A stretch of DNA of 64,000 bases. Source: Dyella nitratireducens (GTDB lineage: Bacteria > Pseudomonadota > Gammaproteobacteria > Xanthomonadales > Rhodanobacteraceae). A program made the translations under genes and the position numbers. This document shows, one piece after another, positions 18,508 to 27,295 of the stretch (position 1 is the stretch's first letter; the number at the start of each line of letters is the position of its first letter). Below the pieces are notes generated by a model, which did not search any database, was not told the DNA's origin, and worked only from the letters and a program-made list of their open reading frames with translations. The stretch covers positions 1,054,867 through 1,118,866 of the forward strand of contig NZ_BMJA01000002.1 in the NCBI RefSeq assembly GCF_014642835.1, in the 5' to 3' direction.

Positions 18508-18951
18508 ATGAAATTCAAGGCGACGTTGCTCGCAGCGAGCTTGTTGCTGTTTTCCAATGTGGCAGTGGCGGGCCCATCTTCGGACGCCCTTACAGCCTGC
18601 CTGGTTGGGAAAAGCACCATGGACGATCATGTAGTCCTGGTGCAATGGTTGTTCGCAGCCATGTCAAAGCATCCGGCCATTGCATCGATGGCTATGGTTT
18701 CTGATGACAAAGTGGATGCGGCTAACGCTCGAATGGCCGAAGTGTTTATGCGATTGATGACCGTGACCTGTAAAAATGAGGCCAAAGCCGCCTACAAGAA
18801 TGAAGGCAGTTTCGCGTTCAGTCAGGCTTTTCAGGCGCTCGGCCAGGAAGCCGGAAAAGAGATTTTCATGGATCCCAACGTGATGAAGGACATGGCGACG
18901 ATGTCCAAGTACGTGGACAACAAGAAGCTGGCAGATTTAATGGGTCCGTGA
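18508..18951 (+). CDS. Small secreted protein of unknown function
   Basis: 147 residues with a clear signal peptide (KFKATLLAASLLLFSNVAVA, cleaved after AGP) and an all-helical mature part. Two cysteines, in SDALTACLVGKST and MTVTCKNEAKAAY, could form one disulfide. It has Met-rich helices and the sequence MDPNVMKDMATMSKYVDNKK near the end. ATG 18508 follows CAGGGGGCACT. I do not recognise a family with certainty. It appears to be transcribed alone, convergent with the sigma factor gene. Confidence 0.65.
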   Translation: MKFKATLLAASLLLFSNVAVAGPSSDALTACLVGKSTMDDHVVLVQWLFAAMSKHPAIASMAMVSDDKVDAANARMAEVFMRLMTVTCKNEAKAAYKNEGSFAFSQAFQALGQEAGKEIFMDPNVMKDMATMSKYVDNKKLADLMGP

Positions 18952-18975
18952 ACTGCGCTAATAATCGATGCTGTT

Positions 18976-19998
18976 TCAGAGCGGACCGTCATTCCCGCGG
19001 AAGCGGGAATCCATGTTGGTGAATGTCAACGGAAGTCCAAACGCCCCGAACAGTTGCGGGCCAGCAGGCTTCATAAACAACGTCAAACTCGAAATCGCAT
19101 TGCCTACGAGCGCGAGCACGTGGATCGAGTGTGCCATCCATAATGGATCAGCACGTGCACGGAAATAAGCGGCAAACGCGGGCTGCCGGTTGGCCGCTGT
19201 CGGAACCAGGCGAAAGCCGTCGTAGTGTGTCCAGGCCCATGCAAAGAAAGCATGTACTTCTGCGCGGCCTGCATACCACTGCGAAAACGGCGGCATGGTG
19301 TAAGTGACGTCATCTTTGAGAAGCGCCACGAAGCCATCGAGGTCACGTGCCTCCCATGCACGCACATAGCGGCTGAGAAGCTCCTGTTCGGCAGGGTTCG
19401 ACGAGGGTGTTGTCGATGGCAGGCCGTCCGGATAGCGCTGCGCGAGTGTTTCCCGCGCACGCTGCCTGGCGCTGTTGACCGCAGCGGGTGAGCTGCCGAG
19501 CAGTTCGGCGGTTTCCTGGGTGGACCAGCCAAGCACATCGCACAACAGCAACACCGCGCGTTGACGTGGCGGTAATTGCTGGATAATGGCGACGAACGCC
19601 AGTCGCACCACTTCACTGCCCGCATAGAGGGCCTCCGGTCCCGCCGATTCGTCGGCAATGCTTTCAAGATAGGCATCCGGATAAGGCTCCAGCCACGCCA
19701 CATCGGTTCGCGCTACGCCGTCGGGCATGTCTGTAGCTGCAGGGGACCATTGATCTGGCAACAAGCGCTGCTTGCTCTTGCGGCTGGCAAGCGCATTGAG
19801 ACACGCATGGGTAGCGATCTGATAAAGCCATGCGCGGAACGTTCCGCGCCCTTCGAAGCGGTCAAAGCTGCGCCAGGCGCGCAGGTAGGTTTCCTGGACG
19901 AGATCCTCGGCTTCATGCACTGAACCAAGCATGCAGTAGCAATGCCGCTTGAGTTCCTGGCGAAAGGGCTCGGCAAGCTGTTCAAACGTCGCGTTCAT
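18976..19998 (-). CDS. ECF RNA polymerase sigma factor with C-terminal SnoaL-like domain
   Basis: 340 residues. Region 2 is at about 10-75 (HCYCMLGSVHEAEDLVQETY) and region 4 at about 155-205 (LPPRQRAVLLLCDVLGWSTQ, then SSPAAVNSARQRARETL). An NTF2/SnoaL-like C-terminal domain (about 215-330) replaces a separate anti-sigma factor, as in the SigG/SigJ-like ECF groups. The C-terminus is odd: the last 12 residues (MDSRFRGNDGPL) are encoded by a palindromic repeat half-copy, so the native stop codon seems to have been replaced. It follows the SDR gene by 52 nt on the same strand. ATG 19998 fits the domain start. Confidence 0.85.
   Translation of the reverse strand: MNATFEQLAEPFRQELKRHCYCMLGSVHEAEDLVQETYLRAWRSFDRFEGRGTFRAWLYQIATHACLNALASRKSKQRLLPDQWSPAATDMPDGVARTDVAWLEPYPDAYLESIADESAGPEALYAGSEVVRLAFVAIIQQLPPRQRAVLLLCDVLGWSTQETAELLGSSPAAVNSARQRARETLAQRYPDGLPSTTPSSNPAEQELLSRYVRAWEARDLDGFVALLKDDVTYTMPPFSQWYAGRAEVHAFFAWAWTHYDGFRLVPTAANRQPAFAAYFRARADPLWMAHSIHVLALVGNAISSLTLFMKPAGPQLFGAFGLPLTFTNMDSRFRGNDGPL
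18988..19015. repeat. Half-copy of palindromic repeat inside the sigma-factor 3' end
   Basis: GTCATTCCCGCGGAAGCGGG followed by AATCCATG is one arm of the GTCATTCC repeat with the flank TGTTTCAGAGCGGACC seen also at 54863. It supplies the stop codon and last residues of the sigma factor. Confidence 0.8.
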
Positions 19999-20050
19999 GC
20001 GCCTCCGCCTGACACGTGATGGGATGTGCGGGTATTCATGCTGCTTGTTT

Positions 20051-20797
20051 TCAGGGTATGGCTTCCAGCCCTGCGCCGGAAACGATAAACGCATTGCCTT
20101 TGAGAGAATCCGGGTTCGTCGTCAGCTCGATCACCGCGTTGGCCACGCTGTCAGCGCTGGGGGCAGGCCCCATGCCTTGAATGAAGTCGGTTTCGGGTAT
20201 GCCAAGGTAATGTGAATAGCCTGCGATGGCGTACTTCCCGAGTTCCGTGTCCGGCATGATGCGCGGCGCGAGCGACATGAATCGCACGCCAAGGCCAAGC
20301 CGATCGGATTCCTTCTGGCTGTAGTTGGTGATGAATAGCTGCGTACGCTTGGCGCCGGCATACCCGCCCGAAATCGGCGAGCCGCCGATGGCGGCACCGC
20401 TGGCAATCACGATCACGGCGCTGCTTGCAGGCAAGGGCAGGGATAGCGCTGCCTTGCAGAAGTGGAAGGCCATTTTGACATCGGCTTCCCAATTGACGGC
20501 AAACGCCTGCCAGCTCAGCTCGTGCAGCGGGGCGACAGGTGGGAATGCGCCAGCGCACAAGACGAGGATATCCGGACGAACAACGCCAAATACCTTGGCG
20601 GGAGCGTGTTCATCGGAAGCGTCGAGCGCCAGTACCTCTACGCCCGGGCACTCCTGGCTTAATTGGTGGAGAGGCTGTTCGTGTCGCGCCACGGCAAGTA
20701 CGCGCGCACCACTGCCGAGAGCTGCCTCGACGATGTGCCGTCCCACGCCGCGGCTGCCGCCGATGACTACGATGTTCTTGCCGGTCAAAGTGGACAT
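20051..20797 (-). CDS. Short-chain dehydrogenase/reductase
   Basis: A 248-residue SDR. The NAD(P)-binding G-G-S-R-G-V-G-R lies at about residues 13-20, ILVLCAGAFPPVAP corresponds to the NNAG region, and the active site includes Y-A-G-A-K-R (YxxxK), with a preceding Ser in the ASGAAIGGSP stretch. It would oxidise or reduce a small alcohol/ketone; the substrate is not readable. It is followed by the ECF sigma factor gene, probably as one operon, a pairing that suggests sigma-controlled stress or secondary metabolism. Confidence 0.88.
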   Translation of the reverse strand: MSTLTGKNIVVIGGSRGVGRHIVEAALGSGARVLAVARHEQPLHQLSQECPGVEVLALDASDEHAPAKVFGVVRPDILVLCAGAFPPVAPLHELSWQAFAVNWEADVKMAFHFCKAALSLPLPASSAVIVIASGAAIGGSPISGGYAGAKRTQLFITNYSQKESDRLGLGVRFMSLAPRIMPDTELGKYAIAGYSHYLGIPETDFIQGMGPAPSADSVANAVIELTTNPDSLKGNAFIVSGAGLEAIP

Positions 20798-20893
20798 GCG
20801 ATGTTCCTCCAGGTTGGTCTTCTATGAGATATGACCGGTATGGAGGGAGGAATTCATCGGTGGGGCGAATAGTCGGCGTGTTGAGTGGTGACA

Positions 20894-21670
20894 TCACTCC
20901 ATTTTGCATGGTGGCGTCTCGCCAGGCCGCAGGGTCAGCACACGCACGCCTGTACGGGTGACAGCGACGGTATGCTCGAACTGCGCCGACAGTTTCCCGT
21001 CGCGGGTATATACCGGCCATTGATCGGGATATGAGCGAACCGCCGCCTTTCCCTGATTGAGCATCGGCTCGATCGTGAAAACCATGCCTTCTTTAAGCTC
21101 AAGCCCGGTATGGGGGTGACCGTAGTGCAGGATCTGCGGATCTTCGTGCATCTCGCGGCCGATACCGTGTCCGCAGTACTCCTTGACGACGCTGTAGCCT
21201 TGAGCCCGCGCGTAATGCGCAATGGCATGGCCAATGTCTCCCAGACGCGCACCCGGGCGCACCGCGGCGATGCCTTTCCACATGGCATTGTAAGTGGCCG
21301 ATACCAGTCGCCGCGCTGGATAAGCCACCTCGCCAACCAAATAGGTGGTGCTGGAATCGGCGATGTAACCGTTCTTCTCCAGCGTGATATCGAAGTTGAC
21401 AATCTGGCCGCTGCGCAGCACATCGTTTTCCGAAGGCATGCCATGACAGACCACGTCGTCAATCGAGGCGTTCAGCACATAAGGAAAGTCGTACTGTCCT
21501 TTGCTCGCTGGTCGTGCTTGAAGATCATCGATGATCATGCGCTCAACGAAGTCGTTGATCTCCAGCGTGCTCTGGCCTTCCAGTTTCAGCTGGCCCAGTG
21601 CATGAAACACGTCAGCCAGCAGTGCGCCGGCTTCGGCCATCAACGCAAGCTCGGCGGTACTTTTGATCAC
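20894..21670 (-). CDS. map: Type I methionine aminopeptidase
   Basis: 258 residues with the pita-bread fold signatures: the five metal ligands fall in VNFDITLEKNGYIADSSTTY (D and D), GHGIGREMHEDPQ (H), FTIEPMLNQG (E) and the C-terminal SAQFEHTVAV (E). The segment DDVVCHGMPSE carries the substrate-side His. It removes the initiator Met from new proteins. Its start overlaps the stop of the ParD-like gene by 4 nt, so the two are translationally coupled. It lacks the N-terminal zinc-finger extension and is probably a second Map besides a housekeeping copy. Confidence 0.93.
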   Translation of the reverse strand: MIKSTAELALMAEAGALLADVFHALGQLKLEGQSTLEINDFVERMIIDDLQARPASKGQYDFPYVLNASIDDVVCHGMPSENDVLRSGQIVNFDITLEKNGYIADSSTTYLVGEVAYPARRLVSATYNAMWKGIAAVRPGARLGDIGHAIAHYARAQGYSVVKEYCGHGIGREMHEDPQILHYGHPHTGLELKEGMVFTIEPMLNQGKAAVRSYPDQWPVYTRDGKLSAQFEHTVAVTRTGVRVLTLRPGETPPCKME

Positions 21671-21879
21671 ACACGTCCCGATCGCAATGGCTTCGGCTTC
21701 ACACCGGCCGCGCGCAATTCTTTGGCGACGATTTCCTGGAAGCTAAGCTCCGGGTTCATCTCGCAAAGCATGCCGACCTTGATCCAGAAGTTGGCTTGCG
21801 CATTGATGGATCGGCTGGTCACGGTGCAGGCGCGCCGTAGCTGATCGTGCAGGTCGTCGTCGATGTTGATGATGCCCAT
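21667..21879 (-). CDS. ParD-like antitoxin-family protein
   Basis: 70 residues: MGIINIDDDLHDQLRRACTV followed by SRSINAQANFWIKVGMLCEM looks like a ribbon-helix-helix DNA-binding domain of the ParD-like family (PF11903/DUF3423). The stop overlaps the map start (ATGA). Map downstream of a ParD-like protein is unusual for a housekeeping gene. It suggests an autoregulated two-gene unit in which the RHH protein binds its own promoter. No ParE-type toxin is present. Confidence 0.75.
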   Translation of the reverse strand: MGIINIDDDLHDQLRRACTVTSRSINAQANFWIKVGMLCEMNPELSFQEIVAKELRAAGVKPKPLRSGRV

Positions 21880-22009
21880 GGGATCACTCGATATGATTCA
21901 TATACGAAATATATATGCTTCATATGTGCCGCACAAGCGTCCCTGATAAATCTTCAATTTTGGGTTTCCGAAGCGCCGCTTGACGCGAAAAAGCCTGCCT
22001 TGCCTCAAC

Positions 22010-22375
22010 GTCATTCCGGCGAAGGCTCATTGCTGTCCTGGGAAAATTCGCCGCACTCTAGACAGGCATCTGCCACTCAACCGAAGCCTCTATGTTTGCT
22101 AGCCCATTCAACGCTACCGATTCGTCGCCCCGGCGAACGCCGGGGCCCAGTGTGTTTGACGATCTGCAAGTCGCTGGGTGATTCGCTTCGCTCACCCCTT
22201 CGGGGCCGTCCATTCGGACGTTCTCCGCGCTTCGCGCTACGTCCGGCGTTCACCGGGACGACGAGTCTTTTAGCCAAGTCGCTAGAACAAGCAAAATTTT
22301 CCCCGGACAGCAGTGGGCGAAGGCCGGAATCCATGCTTCGTATTGGCGATGGATTCCGGCCTTCGCCGGAATGAC
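22010..22375. repeat. Cluster of palindromic repeat units
   Basis: Three pieces: a half-unit GTCATTCCGGCGAAGGC + TCATTGCTGTCCTGGGAAAA at 22010-22060; a diverged palindrome from GTCGCCCCGGCGAACGCCGG (22128) to GTTCACCGGGACGACG (22265) with its own long loop; and a full short-loop copy at 22322-22375 preceded by CCCCGGACAGCAGTGGGC. The whole gap 21880-22478 shows no gene. Confidence 0.8.
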
Positions 22376-22436
22376 GACTCGCTCTGAAACACTATCAACG
22401 CGGGATTTGATTCTTGCCGGAAGTGGGGACGCCTCA

Positions 22437-22468
22437 GCCTCCGTCCTCGCATATCCAAGGACGGAGGC
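22437..22468 (-). terminator. Strong hairpin after the GH76 gene
   Basis: GCCTCCGTCCT (22437-22447) and AGGACGGAGGC (22458-22468) form a perfect 11-bp stem with a 10-nt loop, 10 nt beyond the stop codon of the GH76 gene. There is no U-run after it on the minus strand, so it may be a weak terminator or an mRNA-stabilising hairpin. Confidence 0.5.
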
Positions 22469-22478
22469 ACCGACAGAA

Positions 22479-24392
22479 CTATTCGACGATATTCGCCGTC
22501 ACGTGATACACGCGCCCACCCCAGCCTTCACTGGGGAAGGAATCTGACACTTTCAGGTAAATCGGCTTTGATCCATTGCTGGCGTTGCCGAGATACGGTG
22601 TCAGGTCGATGGTGCGGGCGGCCTTGTTCGAGCCGTCGTGGACATGCTGGTCTTCTTCCAGCACGGTCGTCCAGGTCTCGTTGTCGGTGCTGACTTGCAC
22701 CAGGAATTGGTTGTCGATCGTCAGGGTGACTTGCGCCGAGGTGGTATCGACGGGGAAGGGGAATAGATAGGTGAAGTGAGTGGTGCCATCGGCGAAACGG
22801 TTTTGCACACCGTTGCTTTGCGAGCCGTCGGGATCGAACAGCCACGGAGTTTCGTCGACGGTGCCGGTGTCGAAGTCGATCTTGTGCGCGATCAGTACGT
22901 CAGCCTGGGTGGTGAAGTTCATTCCGGCCGCCGTCACGTTCGCGGTGACCATGTAATGCCCATCCGTCGCCGAGCTCGGCACGGTGACTTGTAGCGGAGT
23001 GGTACTGCTTACTGGATTAGCGATGCCGTGCGGCTGCAAGCGCACCTGAGTGGTTTGCGGAGAAGTGCTCCAACCCGAGGGTGCATCGATGGAGGCGCGT
23101 GCTTGCAGCGGGAAAAACCCGGTTGCCGAGACGCCAAGATCGATAGCGATGGACGTGTCGCCCGATGCGGGCGGCATGATCACCGGTTGCGCCGGGGACA
23201 TGGTGGCGGCCAGCGATTCCCACGGCGTCAACTTGGGCACGTCGCCGATCAATGCACTGAGCGCGCTCGCCTGCGTGTGCCAGTCGAATACATTGGGGTT
23301 GTTGTCGTTGGTGGCGCCGGACCAGCGGGTACCGAGCCGGCCGGCGGCGTCGCGATCGTTGTTCCAGATGCTTTCGGCCTGCTGCTCGAGAAAGGCCGCG
23401 TACCGAGGATCGTGTGTGGTGTCGACAAGATCGGTCCAGTAGCGCATGAAAATGCCCTTGAACTGCTTGCCGTTGTCATCGCAGGTCTGGTTGGTGGCAT
23501 CACAGCTTTCGGTCAGGATGCCATCGGTTACCAGTGCGTTCGGACCGATCGCAGCGTCGGCCAGGCGCCGCACACTCGCCAGAATCTGCGGATCTCGCGT
23601 AGCACGCCACAATTCCAGGCCGGCACCTATCGCCATGCCCTGGTTGTAGGTCCACACGGTCTGGCCGTTGTTGGTGCAGGCGTTGGTGAGGCCGTCGTTG
23701 ACCAGGCCGTTGGCGTTGATCATGCCGCTGCCCTGAAACCATGCCCAGGCGGTGCTGGATCGGGACAGCCACAGCGTGTCGCCCGGAATCCGGTTGTGCA
23801 ATTCGGCGGTGAGCCGTATCCACAACCCGTTGGTGACGGCGTTCTTGTAGGTGCGCTGGGCATTCCACCAGACGCCACCGCCGCAGGTGCTGGTGTCCCA
23901 GTAGCCATACACGTAATTGGCGATGGTGACCGCCATGTTGAGGTACTTCGGGTTGCCGGTCAGGTCATAGGCCTCTACCCAGGTCAGGCCCCACCATTCG
24001 GTGTCATCGATAGCCTGGCTGGTGAAGTTGCCCAGCAACGGGTCACCCGACAACACGCCGGCCGGAAACACGCCTTGGTCTTTTTCGAAGGTGTTGTCCA
24101 ATTGGCCGAGATAGCGGCGGTCACCGGTGCGTTGCATGTAATCGCCGATCGTTTGCAGGGCGACTGCCGAGTTCCACCAACTCGAAGGAAACCAGGCCTT
24201 ATCGGGGTCGTAGGAACTCATCAAGACGTCTGCGGCAACCCGGGCACGGGCGACGGCAGTCGGGCCGTCGGTGTGTGGGTTGGCGGGGTACGTTCGTTCG
24301 GCTGCTATCGAAGGGAAGGCGGCGGTCAGAACCGTCAGGCTGGCAGCGGCCAGCAGTGTCTGAACTCGTATGCGTAATGCGTCGAGATTCAT
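22479..24392 (-). CDS. Secreted glycoside hydrolase family 76 (endo-alpha-1,6-mannanase-like)
   Basis: 637 residues with a signal peptide (LLAAASLTVLTAAFPSIAAE). Residues about 45-420 form an (alpha/alpha)6 barrel with the GH76 catalytic pair in A-I-D-D-T-E-W-W-G (D129, D130) and GGGVWWNAQRTYKNAVTNGL. After that come a NEW3-like beta domain (about 430-525) and a C-terminal F5/8-type or carbohydrate-binding beta sandwich (about 535-637). GH76 enzymes cut alpha-1,6-mannan such as the backbone of fungal cell walls. GAGAGGAG lies about 11 nt before ATG 24392. It is divergent from a GH2 gene with an operator-like palindrome between them. Confidence 0.88.
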   Translation of the reverse strand: MNLDALRIRVQTLLAAASLTVLTAAFPSIAAERTYPANPHTDGPTAVARARVAADVLMSSYDPDKAWFPSSWWNSAVALQTIGDYMQRTGDRRYLGQLDNTFEKDQGVFPAGVLSGDPLLGNFTSQAIDDTEWWGLTWVEAYDLTGNPKYLNMAVTIANYVYGYWDTSTCGGGVWWNAQRTYKNAVTNGLWIRLTAELHNRIPGDTLWLSRSSTAWAWFQGSGMINANGLVNDGLTNACTNNGQTVWTYNQGMAIGAGLELWRATRDPQILASVRRLADAAIGPNALVTDGILTESCDATNQTCDDNGKQFKGIFMRYWTDLVDTTHDPRYAAFLEQQAESIWNNDRDAAGRLGTRWSGATNDNNPNVFDWHTQASALSALIGDVPKLTPWESLAATMSPAQPVIMPPASGDTSIAIDLGVSATGFFPLQARASIDAPSGWSTSPQTTQVRLQPHGIANPVSSTTPLQVTVPSSATDGHYMVTANVTAAGMNFTTQADVLIAHKIDFDTGTVDETPWLFDPDGSQSNGVQNRFADGTTHFTYLFPFPVDTTSAQVTLTIDNQFLVQVSTDNETWTTVLEEDQHVHDGSNKAARTIDLTPYLGNASNGSKPIYLKVSDSFPSEGWGGRVYHVTANIVE

Positions 24393-25057
24393 GATCAGAA
24401 GCGCTCCTCTCTCGGATGCCCACGAAGGGGGTGGCGGCGACGTCTGCCTCCACCCATCCACGGCCGGACGTGGGCGGTGATCCGGCTTGGAAACCTGCGC
24501 GCCTGGATCGTTTAGCCGTTTATGCGGCTATATCCAGGTGCGCCTGCACAGGCCCCCTTGACGGGTCGAACCCGCCCCACATGCCCGAAACCTTGCCCTG
24601 CGTCAGAAAGCTCTTTTCGTCGTAGCGCGTGCCGCCTTGTGCCGACGTCATCGCCGTTATGGACATCCCGCACGCCAGCGCCTGATCCATGCGCGGCACT
24701 TACCAACAAGCACTGCCCATGGCACTGCGCTCCCCAGTTGCCTTGTTGCAGCTTGTGCTTTGGATCGATCTAAATCCGAGGTTTTAAAAAAAGCGACGAC
24801 GCGATGCTCAGCGATCGTTGCCTGCGCCGAACTGTAACGCGCTTTGGCTGCAGGATGCTTGTTGCATTGCGGAAGGGCGGAAATTGCATGCGCGGAATCG
24901 GCGCTCATCAAGACCCAAGACGTCTTCACTAAAACTCGACACACCATCCACATTCGAGGATGACGATCGGACTATGACATTTGTCGGACAATTAGCCATT
25001 CTACGGGATGGCAGTGCACGGCACTGCTTCCAACAAGAGCAAATAAGGGAAGGGCGG
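24393..25057. other. Long divergent spacer between GH76 and GH2 genes
   Basis: Holds an ATCGAT-centred operator (24759-24774) and a 59-codon minus-strand open frame (24520-24699, GTG start) that ends in GKVSGMWGGFDPSRGPVQAH. Its composition looks protein-like, but I cannot name it; it may be the remnant of a deleted gene's 3' end. Nothing else is seen. Confidence 0.5.
24759..24774. promoter_or_regulatory. ATCGAT-centred operator, TTTGGATCGATCTAAA
   Basis: A 16-bp near-perfect palindrome (TTTnGATCGATCnAAA) between the divergent GH76 and GH2 genes. It matches the operators at 54473, 55943 and 61328, which supports a common LacI-type regulator. No TTGACA box stands next to this copy. Confidence 0.6.
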
Positions 25058-26926
25058 ATGACGAACAACATCAAGGTACGACGCGCGAGCGCCTGGATAA
25101 GCATGGCCTTGGCCATGGGTTTTGCATCCATGGCGATCGCAGCACCGGATCAAACGACTATCTGGAACGGCAAAGTAGCGCCATTGGCCACGCCGTGGAC
25201 GGCCGAAGTGTCACCCAGCGACGCGTTGCCCGACTATCCGCGCCCCCAATTGGCGCGCCCATCGCTGGAGCATCCGCAATGGCTAAGCCTCAACGGACTG
25301 TGGCAGTACGCGCCGAGCGACGGACAGGGCGCGCCGCCGTTCGGGCACACGCTGAAAGACCAGGTGCTGGTGCCGTATCCGATCGAATCGGTGCTCTCTG
25401 GCGTGCAAAAGCATTCGGATGACATGTTTTACCGACGTTTGATGAACATACCGGCTGCCTTCACCGCGCATGGCCAGCACGTGCGCCTGAACTTCGGCGC
25501 GGTGGACTACGACGCCACGGTGTACGTCAACGGTACGCAGGTGGCGCACCATTTGGGCGGCTATACGTCTTTCAGCGCGGACATCACGTCGGCACTTCGT
25601 CCGCAAGGTCCGCAGGAGATCATCGTCGCCGTACATGCGCCGGTGGACAGCATCAATGTGATGGTCGGCAAGCAGCGGCTGAAACCCGACGGCATCTTCT
25701 ACACCGCAGCTTCGGGCATCTGGCAATCGGTTTGGCTGGAGCCAGTGCCGGCTACCAGCCTGGCGCAACTGACCTTCACACCAGCCAGCAGCCTGGACGC
25801 CTTCGCCGTCACGTCGAAACTGCAAGGCCCCAGCGAGAACGCCACACTGCATGTCACCGCTTACGCGGATGGCAAGGCAGTGGGCGAGGCGAACGGGCCA
25901 GCCGGCCAACCGTTGCACCTGGCCATTGCGCATCCCCATCTCTGGAGCCCGCAAGATCCCTTCCTATACACCTTCAAGGCCACGCTCACGCAGGGCGATC
26001 AACGCGACGACGTCACCAGCTATGCCGGCCTGCGCACCATCGCCATTGAGAAGGTAGGCGGACGTAACCGCATCGTGTTGAACGGCAAGCCGACCTTCTT
26101 GCTGGCCACGCTTGACCAAGGCTACTGGCCAGACGGCATCTACACCGCACCCACCGACGCGGCGCTCAAGTTCGACATCCAGAAGACCAAGGACCTCGGC
26201 TTCAACACCATCCGCAAGCACATCAAGGTGGAACCCGCGCGCTGGTACTACTGGGCCGACCGCATCGGCCTGATGGTGTGGCAAGACATGCCGGCGATGC
26301 CGACCGGCAGCAACGACAAACTCAGTGACGCCGACAAGGCCACCTTCCGCGCCGATGTCACCGCCATCGTCGAACAACTCAAGGGCGAAACCTCGATCAT
26401 CGGCTGGATTCCGTTCAACGAAGGCTGGGGCCAATGGAGCATTCCCGCCGCCGCCGAGCTGGCTGCACAGATCAAACAACTCGACCCTTCGCGCCTGGTC
26501 GATGCACGCAGCGGCGCCAACTGCTGCGACACCAAGGGCGACCCGCACGCCGGCGACGTCTACGACGTGCATGACTACCAAGGCCCCGGCTTGCCCAGCC
26601 CGGATGCAGAACGTGCTGCCATCGATGGCGAGCATGGCGGCTTGACCTTGGGCATTCCTGGCCATGTTTGGCCCAACACGCCGATCAATCCCTATGGCGC
26701 AGTCAAGGATCGTGATGCGCTGAATGCCGGCTACGTCGCCAATACCGCTGTGCTGCGCGACAAGGGTGTGCTCAAGGGGATGTCCGGCAGCGTGTATACG
26801 CAGATCACCGATGTTGAGGGTGAGCACAATGGCTTGTTTACTTACGACCGCAAGGTTGAAAAGGTGGATGAGGCTAAGGTGCGGGCGATTAATGAGGCGG
26901 TGATACGGGCAGGTGGGCAGCCTTGA
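25058..26926 (+). CDS. Secreted glycoside hydrolase family 2
   Basis: 622 residues with a signal peptide (AWISMALAMGFASMAIA). N-terminal sugar-binding jelly roll (about 50-215; SLNGLWQYAPSDGQG), immunoglobulin-like domain (about 215-310) and TIM barrel (about 315-622). The acid/base lies in I-P-F-N-E-G-W-G-Q-W (E455), and the nucleophile is probably E525 in D-G-E-H-G-G-L, where related GH2 proteins have GEFGG. This subgroup includes beta-galactosidase/beta-glucuronidase-like exo-enzymes; the sugar is not readable. GGGAAGGGCGG precedes ATG 25058. It is divergent from the GH76 mannanase-like gene and may share its operator. Confidence 0.88.
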   Translation: MTNNIKVRRASAWISMALAMGFASMAIAAPDQTTIWNGKVAPLATPWTAEVSPSDALPDYPRPQLARPSLEHPQWLSLNGLWQYAPSDGQGAPPFGHTLKDQVLVPYPIESVLSGVQKHSDDMFYRRLMNIPAAFTAHGQHVRLNFGAVDYDATVYVNGTQVAHHLGGYTSFSADITSALRPQGPQEIIVAVHAPVDSINVMVGKQRLKPDGIFYTAASGIWQSVWLEPVPATSLAQLTFTPASSLDAFAVTSKLQGPSENATLHVTAYADGKAVGEANGPAGQPLHLAIAHPHLWSPQDPFLYTFKATLTQGDQRDDVTSYAGLRTIAIEKVGGRNRIVLNGKPTFLLATLDQGYWPDGIYTAPTDAALKFDIQKTKDLGFNTIRKHIKVEPARWYYWADRIGLMVWQDMPAMPTGSNDKLSDADKATFRADVTAIVEQLKGETSIIGWIPFNEGWGQWSIPAAAELAAQIKQLDPSRLVDARSGANCCDTKGDPHAGDVYDVHDYQGPGLPSPDAERAAIDGEHGGLTLGIPGHVWPNTPINPYGAVKDRDALNAGYVANTAVLRDKGVLKGMSGSVYTQITDVEGEHNGLFTYDRKVEKVDEAKVRAINEAVIRAGGQP

Positions 26927-27025
26927 GACTTGCAGGCCGGTGTTTTCGGTTATTTAGGAGTAGAGCGGGAATAGGCGCGATGCCCCGAACTTAAAGGCGT
27001 CTCAATCGCCAGAAACTTCCCACCC

Positions 27026-27142
27026 GTCATTCCGGCGAACGCCGGAATCCAGTCAAAAATGGCGTGCGCAGCACACGATATAAAGGGTTTGTGTGCTTCG
27101 CACGACGTATTCAAACTGGATTCCGGCCTCCGCCGGAATGAC
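27026..27142. repeat. Palindromic repeat, long-loop subfamily
   Basis: Arms GTCATTCCGGCGAACGCCGG and the inverted copy with the loop GTGCGCAGCACAC...TTGTGTGCTTCGCAC, nearly identical to 8425-8541. It marks the boundary between the glycan genes and the accessory region. The gap 26927-27295 holds no gene. Confidence 0.88.
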
Positions 27143-27295
27143 GAGTGCAGGATTTCCGGCAGCTGAAAAATCCGAAGCTCCGAGCGTTGCCCAGAGCCCC
27201 GGCATAGTAATGCGCAAAAGGTCCCGACATAGCCAAACCAGAAATAAGCACAAATTTCGGCTACTGTAGGAGCAGGGCAGGGACAGGGGACCCGT

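Noticed and set aside
23028-24377. A 449-codon plus-strand frame
   Set aside because: Antisense shadow of the GH76 gene, whose catalytic motifs and signal peptide are clear.
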